From Podospora pseudocomata (Eukaryota > Ascomycota > Sordariomycetes > Sordariales > Podosporaceae), in assembly GCF_035222375.1 (NCBI RefSeq), contig NC_085890.1, positions 1,054,001-1,118,000 on the forward strand: 64,000 bases of DNA. Reading direction: 5' to 3'. The position numbers and the translations under genes were made by a program. Below, in pieces: positions 31,168-41,091 of the stretch. Within the stretch, counting starts at the first letter, position 1, and the number at the start of each line of letters is the position of its first letter. The notes beneath the pieces are model-generated. The model saw only the letters and a list, made by a program, of their open reading frames with translations, was not told the origin of the DNA and ran no database searches.

Positions 31168-32421
31168 ATGCCCCTCCCCTTCCTCGCCTCCCTCTACTTC
31201 GACGGCCTCCCCCCCTGGTTCCCCGACCCCCTCGTCGCCCTCAAATACACCACCGCTCTCGGCTCCCTCGCCCTCACAAAATGGTACACCTCCGGCCGTC
31301 CCAACCCCTCCGAGCGCAAGCTCCACGGCCGCGTGGTAATCATGACGGGCGGCACCTCCGGAATCGGCGCCAAAACAGCCTTCCAGCTCGCCTCCCGAGG
31401 CGCCCAGCTCTGCCTCCTAACCCGACAACCCCCGAACGACCCCTTTCTAGTCGATTACATCGACGACCTCCGCACCCGCACAAACAATCAAATGATCTAC
31501 GCCGAACAAGTCGACCTCGCCTCCCTCCACAGCATCCGCCAGTTTGCGACAAAATGGATCGACAACGCGCCCCCGAGAAGGCTAGACATGGTTGTCCTCT
31601 GCGCCGCAACGCTCACCACCCCTGGGCATAAGAGAAGCGAGACAGAAGAGGGGATCGAGACGGAGTGGATGGTCAATTACCTCGCCAACGTCCACCTGCT
31701 AGGGATTTTGAGTCCCGCGATCAAGGCCCAGCCGTTTGACAGGGACGTGAGGATCATCATCCCTACCTGCAGCAGCTACATTGGGGCGCCGAAGCTGGAG
31801 CCGGGGGATGTGACAGACAAGACGAGATTTTGGTCACCGAAGCTGGCGTATGCGAGGAGCAAGCTTGCGTTGATGGTTTTTGCAAAGACGTATCAGAAGC
31901 ATCTGGATGCGTACAAGAGGCCGGATCAGCTGCCGATGAATGCGAGGGTTGTGATTGTTGATCCGGGGTTTGCGAGGACGGTGGGGATGAGGAGGTGGTT
32001 GACTAGGGGGTCACTTTTGGGCTTGTTTCTCTACGTGGTTTTCTACTTTGTTGCGTGGTTGTTATTGAAGAGCCCGAATATGGCTGCGCAGAGCATTTTG
32101 TTTGCGGCTATGGATGGGGGGTTGTTGAGGGGACCGGGGGGCAAGTTTATCAAGGAGTGTATGGAGGTTGACTTTGCGAGGAGAGACATTGAAGACGAAG
32201 AAGTGGCCAAGAAGCTGTGGGAGGAAAGTGATAAGTTGATTGAGAAGACGGAGAAGGCTTCTGCACTGAGAAGGGCGAGGGAGAAGAAGGAAAAGGAGGA
32301 GAGGGAGAAGGTGGAGGAGATTGAGAGCTTGGTGGAAACTATCAAGAAGGGGAAGGCGAAGCAGGGAGAGGAGAAGAAGAAGAAGAAGACGACGACGACG
32401 ACGACGACGACAACGAATTAA
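31168..32421 (+). CDS. ENV9: Short-chain dehydrogenase/reductase, ENV9/retinol-dehydrogenase-like
   Basis: A single exon gives 417 residues. The cofactor motif TGGTSGIG is at residues 60-67. It is followed by SRGAQLCLLTRQ, DLASLHSIRQFATKW, a diverged NAG-type position (VVLCAATLTTPG), the IIPTCSS serine segment and the catalytic YARSK (about 228-232). A hydrophobic segment (about 285-300, LGLFLYVVFYFVAWLLL) and a hydrophobic N-terminus suggest membrane or lipid-droplet attachment. The architecture and length before the SDR domain resemble yeast Env9, an oxidoreductase of lipid droplets and vacuole morphology. Substrate is unknown. The C-terminus is a charged coiled-coil (about 345-400) ending in KKKKK and nine Thr encoded by an ACG/ACA microsatellite. 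Third positions switch from C to G after about 31700. Confidence 0.82.
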   Translation: MPLPFLASLYFDGLPPWFPDPLVALKYTTALGSLALTKWYTSGRPNPSERKLHGRVVIMTGGTSGIGAKTAFQLASRGAQLCLLTRQPPNDPFLVDYIDDLRTRTNNQMIYAEQVDLASLHSIRQFATKWIDNAPPRRLDMVVLCAATLTTPGHKRSETEEGIETEWMVNYLANVHLLGILSPAIKAQPFDRDVRIIIPTCSSYIGAPKLEPGDVTDKTRFWSPKLAYARSKLALMVFAKTYQKHLDAYKRPDQLPMNARVVIVDPGFARTVGMRRWLTRGSLLGLFLYVVFYFVAWLLLKSPNMAAQSILFAAMDGGLLRGPGGKFIKECMEVDFARRDIEDEEVAKKLWEESDKLIEKTEKASALRRAREKKEKEEREKVEEIESLVETIKKGKAKQGEEKKKKKTTTTTTTTTN

Positions 32422-33445
32422 AGTGCGAAACAATAGGGGGGTGGAAGGAGGTGAGTGTTGAATTATACCTATAGGGTATTTCTCGGCGTGTGGTGGTGGT
32501 CAGACCGATGGGCCGGCCGGGCTTATCCGTTGATCAATCGATCGCTCGGTATGTTTGGTCAGAGCGGGGCCCAAGCCCGCATCTCGGCACTTCACGTGCG
32601 ACGGGACGGACGTCATTGAAGCGACCTCACTTCAACTATTCATCATCATCATCATCATCATCAAACATATCGGTTCATCATCACGACAAAGTTCTCATCA
32701 TTCCACACCAGATCTCTATCAAATCTCATAATTTCAAACGACAGGCCAGCCCTTTTCCATCAGCTTAAAGGTCACCTCACGAGCCGAGGTTCAAAATCAG
32801 ACAGCGCAAGCAATGGCAGCTACACTACCACCACCGCCAGCGCTCAGCGGCCCACAACATCCACGACAAGAGTTCATTGTGCCATGTCAAGCTGTCTGGC
32901 CACATGCACAACCAAATCCCACACAAATACAACAACGCCCACCGCCACAGCCAGCCTTCAACCCTGCACACTGTCACCCTGTCTTCTTCAGCGATAAGCT
33001 CCGGCGTCCGCCATTTGCCCTAGGGTCAGGGCCACAGTTGAACCCAGTCGCGCATGGATATGTATACCAGGATGGGACAAGGCCAAACGGCAAAACTAGT
33101 GGATCGAGGTTATGAGGTTATTCAAGCGATATAGAGGCAAGGCAAGGCAACGAACGACGCGTGTATAGATAATATCAGTACAATACAAGTACAACCCAAG
33201 CTCATAAGCAAGAGGACAAACATCATAAAAGAGAGAGCCAATATACCACGGGCAAGGAAATAATAGAACAAAACATTCCCAAACTCAGACAACACAATTT
33301 GAAACCCATGAGTTCACCTGCTTATACCCATCCCAAAACCAAACCCAAACCCAAAGTTTCCCATCACCCCTTCTTCCGCCCACACGATTTATAAGAAAGA
33401 AAAAAAAATATTGCTTGTGCAGGAATACAGTGTGATGGCATAACC
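32422..33445. other. Region between convergent ENV9 and R-SNARE genes
   Basis: This 1.0-kb stretch contains a (CAT)n microsatellite (32641-32663), an ATGACGTC-like CRE half (GACGTCAT at 32609-32616) and one possible small gene (32813-33115, listed separately). The last 300 bases are A-rich and fit a 3' UTR of the R-SNARE gene. Confidence 0.4.
32813..33115 (+). CDS. Possible small protein, unrecognised (doubtful)
   Basis: The frame encodes 100 residues from a true ATG with G at -3 and G at +4. The upstream 150 bases look like a fungal 5' leader (CA-rich and pyrimidine-rich). The protein is Pro/Gln/His-rich (22 Pro) without any domain or signal peptide. A CRE-like GACGTCAT lies about 200 bp upstream. 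Against it are the low complexity, no recognised family and no intron evidence. It could equally be a non-coding leader or chance frame. Confidence 0.22.
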   Translation: MAATLPPPPALSGPQHPRQEFIVPCQAVWPHAQPNPTQIQQRPPPQPAFNPAHCHPVFFSDKLRRPPFALGSGPQLNPVAHGYVYQDGTRPNGKTSGSRL

Positions 33446-34303
33446 CTAAGGAAGATTATTCTTCACACTCACCACCACCGTCACAATAATCAACACCAAA
33501 ACTAACCCCAACAGCCCCATCAGCTTCACATTCTTCCACCACATCCTCCTCTTCAAGCCCCTGCTCCTCACGCGAAACTCCCTTGCTGACCCGCCCAGGC
33601 GATCAGTCTTGTCGACAAGCAGGTCGATGCGTTCCCCTCTCTCCAACAGGCCCTCAATGTTTCTCGTCATGATGCCCCTCACATCCTCGATCTCTCTCTG
33701 GGCGGTACGAATGGCGTCGTCCTGCTCGGCGTTGTCTTCTCCTCTCACATTGTTGGTGCCGTACTCGATCATGAGCCTCTTTAGGTCAGAGTTCAGAGAG
33801 GCGCAGCCGTAGTTTGGGAGGGTGGCGAGGTCGGTTGATTGAGGGGGGTAGGCCTAAGGAGGTAGGGGTTAGTATGATACAGTCCTTGGGGGACTGTAGT
33901 GCGTGTATAATCAAGGGGGAAGGGGGAAGGGGGTGGGACGTACGGCGAGGAATTTAGTTCGGATCGCGGTGAGGTAGTTGAACGAGATGCGTCGGGATAC
34001 GGAGGACGAGTCGGAGATCACGAGGAACGTGAGGGGGAGGGGGGACTCGGAGATGTAGTTGATGTGGTAGGTTCCGTGGGTGTAGGTTAGCTTTTGGGGG
34101 GTGGAGTGGTCGATTTTGGGGAGGATGAGGGTTGCTAGTTGGGGGAGGTTGGGGGAGGAGGAGGTGGAGGATTCGGTTAGGAGGGTGGAGGAGTAGGATA
34201 TGCAGGAGCTGAGGGGGAGAAAGAGGTTAGTGTTGAGGTGAGATAAGGTGGGAGAAGGATGGACGTACTAGAGGAGGGGGGTGGAGGTGGATGAGGAGGC
34301 CAT
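33446..34303 (-). CDS. NYV1: Longin-domain R-SNARE (VAMP7/NYV1-like)
   Basis: Three exons (34303-34269, 34208-33944, 33853-33446) give 235 residues; the introns are 60 and 90 bp with GTACGT donors. The N-terminal longin domain starts MASSSTSTPLLYSCISYSS and includes KIDHSTPQKLTYTHGTYHIN, LTFLVISDSSSVSRRISFNY and LTAIRTKFLA. The R-SNARE motif (about 145-205: AQREIEDVRGIMTRNIEGLL, ERGERIDLLVDKTDRL) carries the zero-layer Arg. It is followed by SREFRV-type linker residues, KRRMWWKN and a C-terminal membrane anchor (LMGLLGLVLVLIIVTVVVSV). Role: vesicle-membrane SNARE in late endosome/vacuole or exocytic fusion. Yeast Nyv1 is the longin-bearing vacuolar R-SNARE; filamentous fungi have one VAMP7-like protein that may combine roles. 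Confidence 0.9.
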
Positions 34304-34798
34304 TTTGATGGTGGTTGTGGTCTATCCAGCGGTGGTGGCGATGGCTTGGTGAGAAGCTTGCGGGTTGATTGATTGATTGCCGGATGTATATGGACGCGCC
34401 GATGAAGAATCGAAGCTACTGCGCGTGTATGATGTGAGCGAGCGATTGATGATCACAAGTCTACGAATCGGGGGGTTGTGTCTGGGGAATGCACAATGAC
34501 GAAGCGTTGGCAGTTCCGCACGGTGGGAACCCTTACCCAACGGTTGGAAACGCCAAGCCCAGGTCCCTGCCACAGTGGGGACGGGTCTTGGCAGAAGAGG
34601 AAGTTGAAAATCTCCGATAAGATAACAACTTTTTGTTTTGGGACGTGAACCGCCACCACTGACACCCCCCTACGATTGTTATACAACCACGAACGACCGA
34701 GTTTACGGGGAACAAAGGAGCGGCCGATTTAGACGGGGAGTCAGCGAGAGACTGCGCACGCACCCCAGGAGGATGGTGTCGAAACCCACGCTCCCGAC
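34304..34798. promoter_or_regulatory. Divergent promoter of the R-SNARE and SUV3 genes
   Basis: This 495-bp region lies between the two start codons. No clear TATA or repeated factor site was recognised. Confidence 0.4.
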
Positions 34799-37246
34799 AT
34801 GAACGCCCTGCTCAGGAATGCCTACAAGTGGCCGAAATGCACACCACCAGTGTCCGTAGCAGCGTTTTCCACCGCGCCGTCGCCGTGGCGCAAAGCGGCC
34901 AACTCGTCATCCAAGTCCAGGGAGCGTGAGAGGAACATTATAAATTTGCACCACGAAATCAACGACAGCCTCGACCAGCTCAAAGACAGCCTCGACCATG
35001 GCGAATCCTCGTCCCGCGGCGGCCGCCCCAGCAAGAACAAGTCCACCTTCAGCCAGAAGCGTAGCTATCAGATGTTTGAGGTGCTCGTCAACGCCAGGGT
35101 GAACAAGGTGATGCGAGAGATGGGCGATTATAGGGACCGGCAGGAGGATTGGCGGGCCTTTGGCGTCAACAACCAGGTGCAGCTTGACAGCTCGGTTGGC
35201 CTCTTCAAGAAGGCGCTCGACACATGTTTTGCGAAAGCCACTGAGAAAGGCATGATTAGTCGTTCGGACAACCCCCTATTTTGGAATCTGCGGAATTCTT
35301 TTGTCAAGGGCGACAACAGGGGGCTCAGCTCGGAGCTGGTGCACAGTTTTCAGACGTTCTTGATGAAGGAGCGTTTCCCAGACGCCATCAACGAGCTGCA
35401 CAGAGAGATCGCCGACCTGCGGTTTCCCTACGAGTGGTACCCGGCGACTAGGATGCTGCAGCGCACCGTTCATCTTCACGTCGGCCCAACAAACTCTGGG
35501 AAGACTTACAACGCCCTCAAGGCTCTGGAAGGCGCCAAGACGGGGATATACGCTGGGCCGTTGCGGCTGTTGGCCCATGAGATCTGGTCACGGTTTACAG
35601 CCAAGGGCAAGCCATGCGCTCTGGTCACGGGTGAAGAGGTCAGGATACCCGAGGGCGTCGACAGGTGGTTCCACAGCTGCACGGTCGAGATGTCGCCCCT
35701 GAACAAACCGGTGGATGTGGCCGTCGTTGACGAGATTCAAATGATCGCCAGCGAGGACCGCGGATGGGCCTGGACACAGGCTGTTTTGGGCCTGCAAGCC
35801 AAAGAGCTTCATCTCTGCGGAGAGGACAGAGTTGTCGAGCTGATCCAGGACCTCTGCGCCAGGATCGGCGACAGGTGCATCGTTCACCGGTACCAGCGCT
35901 TGAACCCGCTCGAGACCATGTCCAAGTCTCTTCGTGGAGACTTTAGGAATCTGGAAAAAGGCGATGCGGTCGTTGCCTTCAGCCGTGTCGCACTGCACAA
36001 GCTCAAGGCCGGTATCGAGCAGGCAACCGGAAAGAGATGCGCCATCGTGTACGGCAGTCTGCCTCCGGAAACAAGAGCTCAACAGGCGGCGCTCTTCAAC
36101 GATCCAAATAACGAGTACGACTACCTGGTCGCCAGCGACGCCATCGGCATGGGGTTGAACCTGGAGATCAAACGAGTCATCTTTGAGTCGTCTTCCAAGT
36201 TTGACGGCAACAAAGTGCGAAGTCTGACCGTTCCCGAAATCAAACAGATCGGCGGCCGCGCTGGTCGGTACAGGACGGCTTCCGCCGAGATTGCTTCCGC
36301 GCAAGAGGGTGCTGCCGGTGGAGAGGAAGCGGTGGAAGCAAAGGTGGAATCCAACACTGGATGGGTGACGGCGTTTGATTTTCGGGATCTGCAGGACATC
36401 CAAAATGCTTTTCAAAAAGAGGCAAAGCCCATTGAGACGGCTGGTCTGTTCCCTCCGGCGAACATCATCGAGCGCTTCCATACCTACTTTCCCCCAAGAA
36501 CACCCACGTCGTTTGTCCTGACCAGATTACGGGAACTGGCCAGACTGTCGCCACGGTTCCACCTCTGCGACTTTGACACGGCGCTCGAAATCGCCGATGC
36601 CATCCAGCCATACAACCTCAGCGTCGCCGACCGCTGCGTCTTCCTCAACTGCCCCGTCTCCTTCCGGGTATCCCGCGACGGAGAGAGCAACGGCCAGAGA
36701 GAGGCGCTCCAGGCGTTTGCCAAGTGCGTCGCCGAGATGGGGAGCGGTCATCTGTTAGACTTCGACTGCATCGACCTGAGTATTCTGGACATGGACGAGG
36801 AAACGAGGATGACCATGTTCAACAACCCAGCCTACTTGCAGAGCCTCGAACGGCTGCACCAGATTATCACCATGTATCTCTGGCTGAGCTATCGCTACGA
36901 GGGCGTGTTCCAAAGCCAGTCGATGGCGTTCAAGGTCAAGGAGATTGTGGAGGACAGGATCACCGAGTTCCTTGACAAGCTTACGTATGTTACGTACTCG
37001 CAGGCCAGGCGTCGGCAGGCCATGCGTGAGGCGGCCGAGAGACATAAGAAGGCCGAGGAGCAGTTGCTGGGGGAGGAGGAGCAGGAGCATTTGCAGGAGC
37101 ATCACGAGGAGGAGCCGGAGGAGCCGATCATCGAGATTGTGGAGGAGCTGGATCCGGAGGAGATCATTGGGGAGGTTATCGAAGAGGGGGGGACTGGGGA
37201 GCGGGAGCCAGGACCGGACGCTGAGAAGAATCAGGGGTCGGGGTGA
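34799..37246 (+). CDS. SUV3: Mitochondrial ATP-dependent RNA helicase SUV3
   Basis: A single exon gives 815 residues from the ATG at 34799. The basic, Ser-rich N-terminus (KWPKCTPPVSVAAFSTAPSP) looks like a matrix-targeting peptide. The helicase core has LHVGPTNSGKTYNALKAL (Walker A, about 228), IYAGPLRLLAHEIW, CALVTGEEVR, VAVVDEIQM (Walker B), then VAFSRVALHKLK, IVYGSLPPETRAQQ, YDYLVASDAIGMGLNLEIKR and the QIGGRAGR motif VI. The C-terminal SUV3 domain (LDFDCIDLSILDMDEETRM, MYLWLSYRYEGVF) follows, then a Glu-rich tail (about 740-815). Role: the helicase subunit of the mitochondrial degradosome (with the RNase Dss1), turning over excised introns and surplus mtRNA. An Ala/Glu-rich insert lies after motif VI (about 500-520). 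Confidence 0.96.
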   Translation: MNALLRNAYKWPKCTPPVSVAAFSTAPSPWRKAANSSSKSRERERNIINLHHEINDSLDQLKDSLDHGESSSRGGRPSKNKSTFSQKRSYQMFEVLVNARVNKVMREMGDYRDRQEDWRAFGVNNQVQLDSSVGLFKKALDTCFAKATEKGMISRSDNPLFWNLRNSFVKGDNRGLSSELVHSFQTFLMKERFPDAINELHREIADLRFPYEWYPATRMLQRTVHLHVGPTNSGKTYNALKALEGAKTGIYAGPLRLLAHEIWSRFTAKGKPCALVTGEEVRIPEGVDRWFHSCTVEMSPLNKPVDVAVVDEIQMIASEDRGWAWTQAVLGLQAKELHLCGEDRVVELIQDLCARIGDRCIVHRYQRLNPLETMSKSLRGDFRNLEKGDAVVAFSRVALHKLKAGIEQATGKRCAIVYGSLPPETRAQQAALFNDPNNEYDYLVASDAIGMGLNLEIKRVIFESSSKFDGNKVRSLTVPEIKQIGGRAGRYRTASAEIASAQEGAAGGEEAVEAKVESNTGWVTAFDFRDLQDIQNAFQKEAKPIETAGLFPPANIIERFHTYFPPRTPTSFVLTRLRELARLSPRFHLCDFDTALEIADAIQPYNLSVADRCVFLNCPVSFRVSRDGESNGQREALQAFAKCVAEMGSGHLLDFDCIDLSILDMDEETRMTMFNNPAYLQSLERLHQIITMYLWLSYRYEGVFQSQSMAFKVKEIVEDRITEFLDKLTYVTYSQARRRQAMREAAERHKKAEEQLLGEEEQEHLQEHHEEEPEEPIIEIVEELDPEEIIGEVIEEGGTGEREPGPDAEKNQGSG

Positions 37247-37715
37247 GGGTGGAAATGCATGGGTTGTACGATTTGGGTTTGCATATAGGATGGGGGTGGG
37301 ATGGGATGGGATGGGATGGGATGGGATGGGATGGGATGGATGTAACTTGTAACATTAGCAGTGTAGATGGTACGGCGTACGGTAGATAACATGTCTGATG
37401 AGTTGGAAATCAATCAGTTTGCACACATGTTCCGGCCCTGATATGGTGTGGACAACCCTTGCTTGTCTGGCTGGGCGGGCCGCCAAGCTAGCTATGAAGT
37501 CATTACCCCAACCCAGCTACCCCACCTGATCGACCTTGAAGGGCCCCCCTTTCAGGCAACCAAACAGACGAACGCAGCGCTGCCCTCGGCAATCACAAAC
37601 TCTCGGACCCATTCCGCATTCTTCACACAAGCTATATCTGCTCTCTTTCTCTGTGAACTATCCACCACTAAACATCAACACTCAGGCAAAGCCAACAACT
37701 CCCCAGACCGCCACA
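37247..37715. other. Spacer between SUV3 and the ubiquitin hydrolase gene
   Basis: This 469-bp stretch contains the ATGGG repeat 50 bp after the SUV3 stop. A pyrimidine-rich leader then precedes the next gene. Confidence 0.5.
37296..37339 (+). repeat. (ATGGG)n pentanucleotide repeat in the SUV3 3' UTR
   Basis: Seven perfect ATGGG units (37301-37335) are flanked by GTGGG and ATGG. On the transcript strand this gives eight GGG runs spaced by two bases, a textbook G-quadruplex pattern. Confidence 0.9.
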
Positions 37716-38447
37716 ATGTCCAACCCCGACCCCCCCACCACAGCGCCCGCCTTCATCCCCCTCGAAGCCAACCCAGAGCTCATGACAACCCTCCTCACCA
37801 ACCTGGGCATGTCCCCCACCCTCGCCCTCCACGACGTCTACTCCCTCACCGACCCCGATTTGTTGTCTTTCATCCCCCGCCCAGCCTACGCCCTCCTCCT
37901 CGTCTTCCCCATCACCCCAACCTACGAATCCCACCGTCTGGCGGAGGACTCCCTCCTCCCTGACCACGTCCCCACCCCGGATTACCCCGTGATCTGGTTC
38001 AGACAGACGATCCGCAACGCCTGCGGGCTCATGGGCCTCCTCCACGCCATTGCTAATTCTCCCGCCGAGTTCATCACCCCGGACAGCGACCTTGACAGGA
38101 TTGTCAAGACGGCGTTGCCGCTGGACACGATCGGACGGGCGAGGCTGCTGGAGACAGAGGAGAGTTTGGCGAGGGCGCATAGGGCGGCGGCGGAGAGGGG
38201 GGACACGGCTGCTCCCGAGGCGACGGATGAGGTTGATTTGCATTATGTTGCTTTTGTCAAGGGGAGGGATGGGGGGCTTTGGGAGATGGATGGGAGACGG
38301 AAGGGGCCGATCAGGAGGGGGGAGTTGGAGGAGGAGGAGGATGTGTTGAGCGAGAAGGGGTTGGTGTTGGGGGCGAGGAAGTTTTTGGAGAGGGAGGGGG
38401 GGGATTTGAGGTTTAGTGCTGTTGCGCTGGCGAGGGGGTATGATTAG
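37716..38447 (+). CDS. YUH1: Ubiquitin C-terminal hydrolase (UCH-L3/YUH1 family)
   Basis: A single exon gives 243 residues. The start at 37716 puts FIPLEANPELMTTLLTNLG at the N-terminus, as in the family; the frame is open upstream but leader-like. The oxyanion Gln and catalytic Cys are in IWFRQTIRNACGLMGLLHA (Gln97, Cys103, spacing six as in UCH-L3). The catalytic His is in VDLHYVAFV (His176) and the Asp in LWEMDGRR (Asp192). The crossover loop lies between (SLARAHRAAAERGDTAAP). Role: removal of small adducts from the ubiquitin C-terminus and of the RUB1/NEDD8 precursor tail. Human UCH-L3 is 230 residues. The first 385 bases are C-rich and the rest sharply G-rich. Confidence 0.94.
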   Translation: MSNPDPPTTAPAFIPLEANPELMTTLLTNLGMSPTLALHDVYSLTDPDLLSFIPRPAYALLLVFPITPTYESHRLAEDSLLPDHVPTPDYPVIWFRQTIRNACGLMGLLHAIANSPAEFITPDSDLDRIVKTALPLDTIGRARLLETEESLARAHRAAAERGDTAAPEATDEVDLHYVAFVKGRDGGLWEMDGRRKGPIRRGELEEEEDVLSEKGLVLGARKFLEREGGDLRFSAVALARGYD

Positions 38448-41091
38448 GTGATGGTGGTGGGTTGGTGATGGGTTGGGCATTGCTACGGGGCGTTTTTAGT
38501 GGTGGGGATTTTTATCTACTTTGTGTCAGAGGCAGGAGGAGAAAACAGGAGGGCGTTTGTGTCAGACTAAGAGTTATGTTGGTTATGATCGCTGTAGGTC
38601 AGTGTGACTGGTGACGATACAATATAACCTTTTTTTCCCTTTTCTCTTAAATTTAATCATGACTTCAAAGTCCCGCTCCAACGCCCAAGTTTGGCTCCTC
38701 GTCGGGTCGGTTGCAGATGTACTCCTCCTCTCCTCCTCCACCGCCCCTCCCACCACCTGTGATCTTCCGGATGTTGTGGAGGACTGTCTGTAAGGATTGG
38801 CGGGAAAGTCGGACGTGTTTTGATTCTTGGGCGTCCTGCCATTGGGCTATTTGAGAGGGGGTGGGGGGTTGGTATTCACGTATGTGGAAGCGGGAGAGAG
38901 AGGGTTGTGGTCATGATGGTTGATGCGCATGATGGCTGGAGGTTATCACGACGCAAGTAGGTGAGGCTCAGGTGAGGTTGGTGGGGCGATGCTCAGATGG
39001 TAGTTGCAACATGGCACTTTTGACAGGTTTGGGGAAGCTGCTAGGTGGCAGTGAAGAGACGATTCTCCCATCTCAAAAAACACTTTGCTTCTGTGGAATA
39101 TCGACGCCTCGCTTTCGAGAAGCAATGCTCACCTTTGACGTGATGACGAGCATGATCATGGCATCAATATTGACTCCCAGAAAGGAAGCTCTACCGCTCA
39201 GCTCGGGAGATGACGACTCTGATTATATTGTGTAACGCCGCACAAGCAGCTCGGGGCGCGGGGGGGGAGTTATTTAAAGCATCCAGAACGGGAGAGGGCG
39301 TCGACGAGAATGCTTCAACGACAGCCGGAAGGAACACGGTTGAGGAGGGAAAAACTTCGAGAACTTTGTTGTAGGACGACATCCTCAGCTGTCCCGGACG
39401 TCCCCAGGCGATGCGCATCGGCTGGCGGGAGAGGACATTGCCGTACGCAAATAAACGCAAACGAAGACCGGTGTGTCTTCCTTTTCATACAGGGAACAAG
39501 ACAAGCAGGGGCAGTGTAGCAGCAGGAATCCGTACCTGCAGCCAACTAAACAACATTCCCGTCGTCAGCACACATACATATCGCCGACCAACAAACGCGC
39601 CGAGATGCAGCCCATGTTAGCTCTCTCCCCGCCGCCACCCGACAGACAGCCTTGACTCGCCGTCACTCTTACCCTCGCAAAGATATCGCACTGCTCGGCG
39701 GTTAGAGAGAGTGAGGCATGCAGTGCCGTTGAAATGCGGGTGAGAAACAGCATGAGAAACAAAGCAGCAACAACGAGATCAAATCTCCATCAAGAGATGT
39801 CGATCTCCCCCCCTCCTCCCAACCCCTGGCGCGTCTTGGGGGAGATCGTCACATCGACAATCGACGCAGGCGAGGAACATCCTGGCAGATCGACGAGCAG
39901 GGGTTGGGAAGGCATGGAGGGGAGCCAGGGACCCTTGCGGCGGACGGACCCAAAAGACGCAACCCACGATCCTCTCTCTGGGAAGACTCCGGAGATCGAG
40001 GTTTAGCTTGCCGAAAGAAGCAACGAGAGCCATGTGTCGAGGCCTGAAACCAGGCCACGCTAAAAGACAAGAAGTGAAATCGAGTCTTCAGCAAAAGACT
40101 CTTTTTCTTTTCTGAAGAAAAACTGGTGACGACTGAAGATATACATGATTCATGCTAATTTTCAGCCCGTCAATCTTCACCATCTTCACAGAGCAAACGG
40201 ACCTGTGGTACCTGCCAATGTCTCATTTGCCGTCCGTCTTCAGCCACAGGCCATCGTTGGTCTCTCAAGTATCTATGCCGAGGATTGACTTCCAACAAGA
40301 CCTGTCACTGTCATCCCAAAGGGACACAACTCCGGGGGATCAGACCTCTCTGCCGAGACGGCCCAACCACGCCGTCGACACGCAGGAGCAAACGCACGGT
40401 CTTTGAATGCTGTCTCGACTTGCTCGACAACACTGTTCGGACTCGTCCCAGAGGCCGCTAGAACAGTTTAGCCGCTTTGGCGCTGTTTTTTTCTTCCCGT
40501 GCAAACGCAGAGAAACAACCCCTCCTCACCCTCCTCCTTCGAACAACGCCCCCCGTCCTGCCTTGCCCTGCAGATGCCGTGCCGTGCAGCTAGAAGACTG
40601 CTCGCCTCCAATGATAGGCTGCGAGACTTTTTGAATCCCCCCGGCGCGCAAACTTTTTGCTCTGGTTCCACGATGTGTGAGAGTTCATGGCTACACACGG
40701 GGTGTTTGATGACTGAGTGTTATCTTCCTCTCACACTACGGAAGCGGCGTGTGGTACTGCCGGCACCCCCAGACAATGCTTTCTCGGTTCACATCCCAAC
40801 CAGGTGCTTGTGCTACCGAGCGTGGTCGTCATCTGCTAGCCCCCCCGCCGTCTGCCATCTCAATATATCCTACCACGACTCTAGCCTTGTCCCCGAGGTA
40901 GAGCTCAGCTGTTCCTCCCCTTTCTTTCCCCACCCCATGCTCCCAGGCGATCCTTTGAGTGCTATCCACCTGATTCCTTGTGATTTTTCCATTCTATTCT
41001 GCTTCCCTCCTTTTCACTCTCCATCTTTTTTTTATTTTATTTTTTTGACCAAAGGTAGCCTGGGGACGAATGGGCTATCCTCTTTTCGAAT
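38448..41091. other. 2.6-kb intergenic region upstream of the 41092 gene
   Basis: No gene is supported. Frames near 40499-41152 read a pyrimidine-rich, probably promoter and leader, sequence. The segment from about 40890 to 41050 is strongly CT-rich with a T-rich end, typical for a fungal transcription start. A short upstream reading frame at 41070-41129 overlaps the next gene's start. Confidence 0.5.

Noticed and set aside
35588-36481. 297-codon antisense frame in SUV3
   Set aside because: It lies opposite the conserved helicase motifs and has no similarity that I recognise.
37296-37339. ATGGG array as a mobile-element terminus
   Set aside because: No inverted repeats, target duplication or coding remnant surround it; it is a simple repeat.
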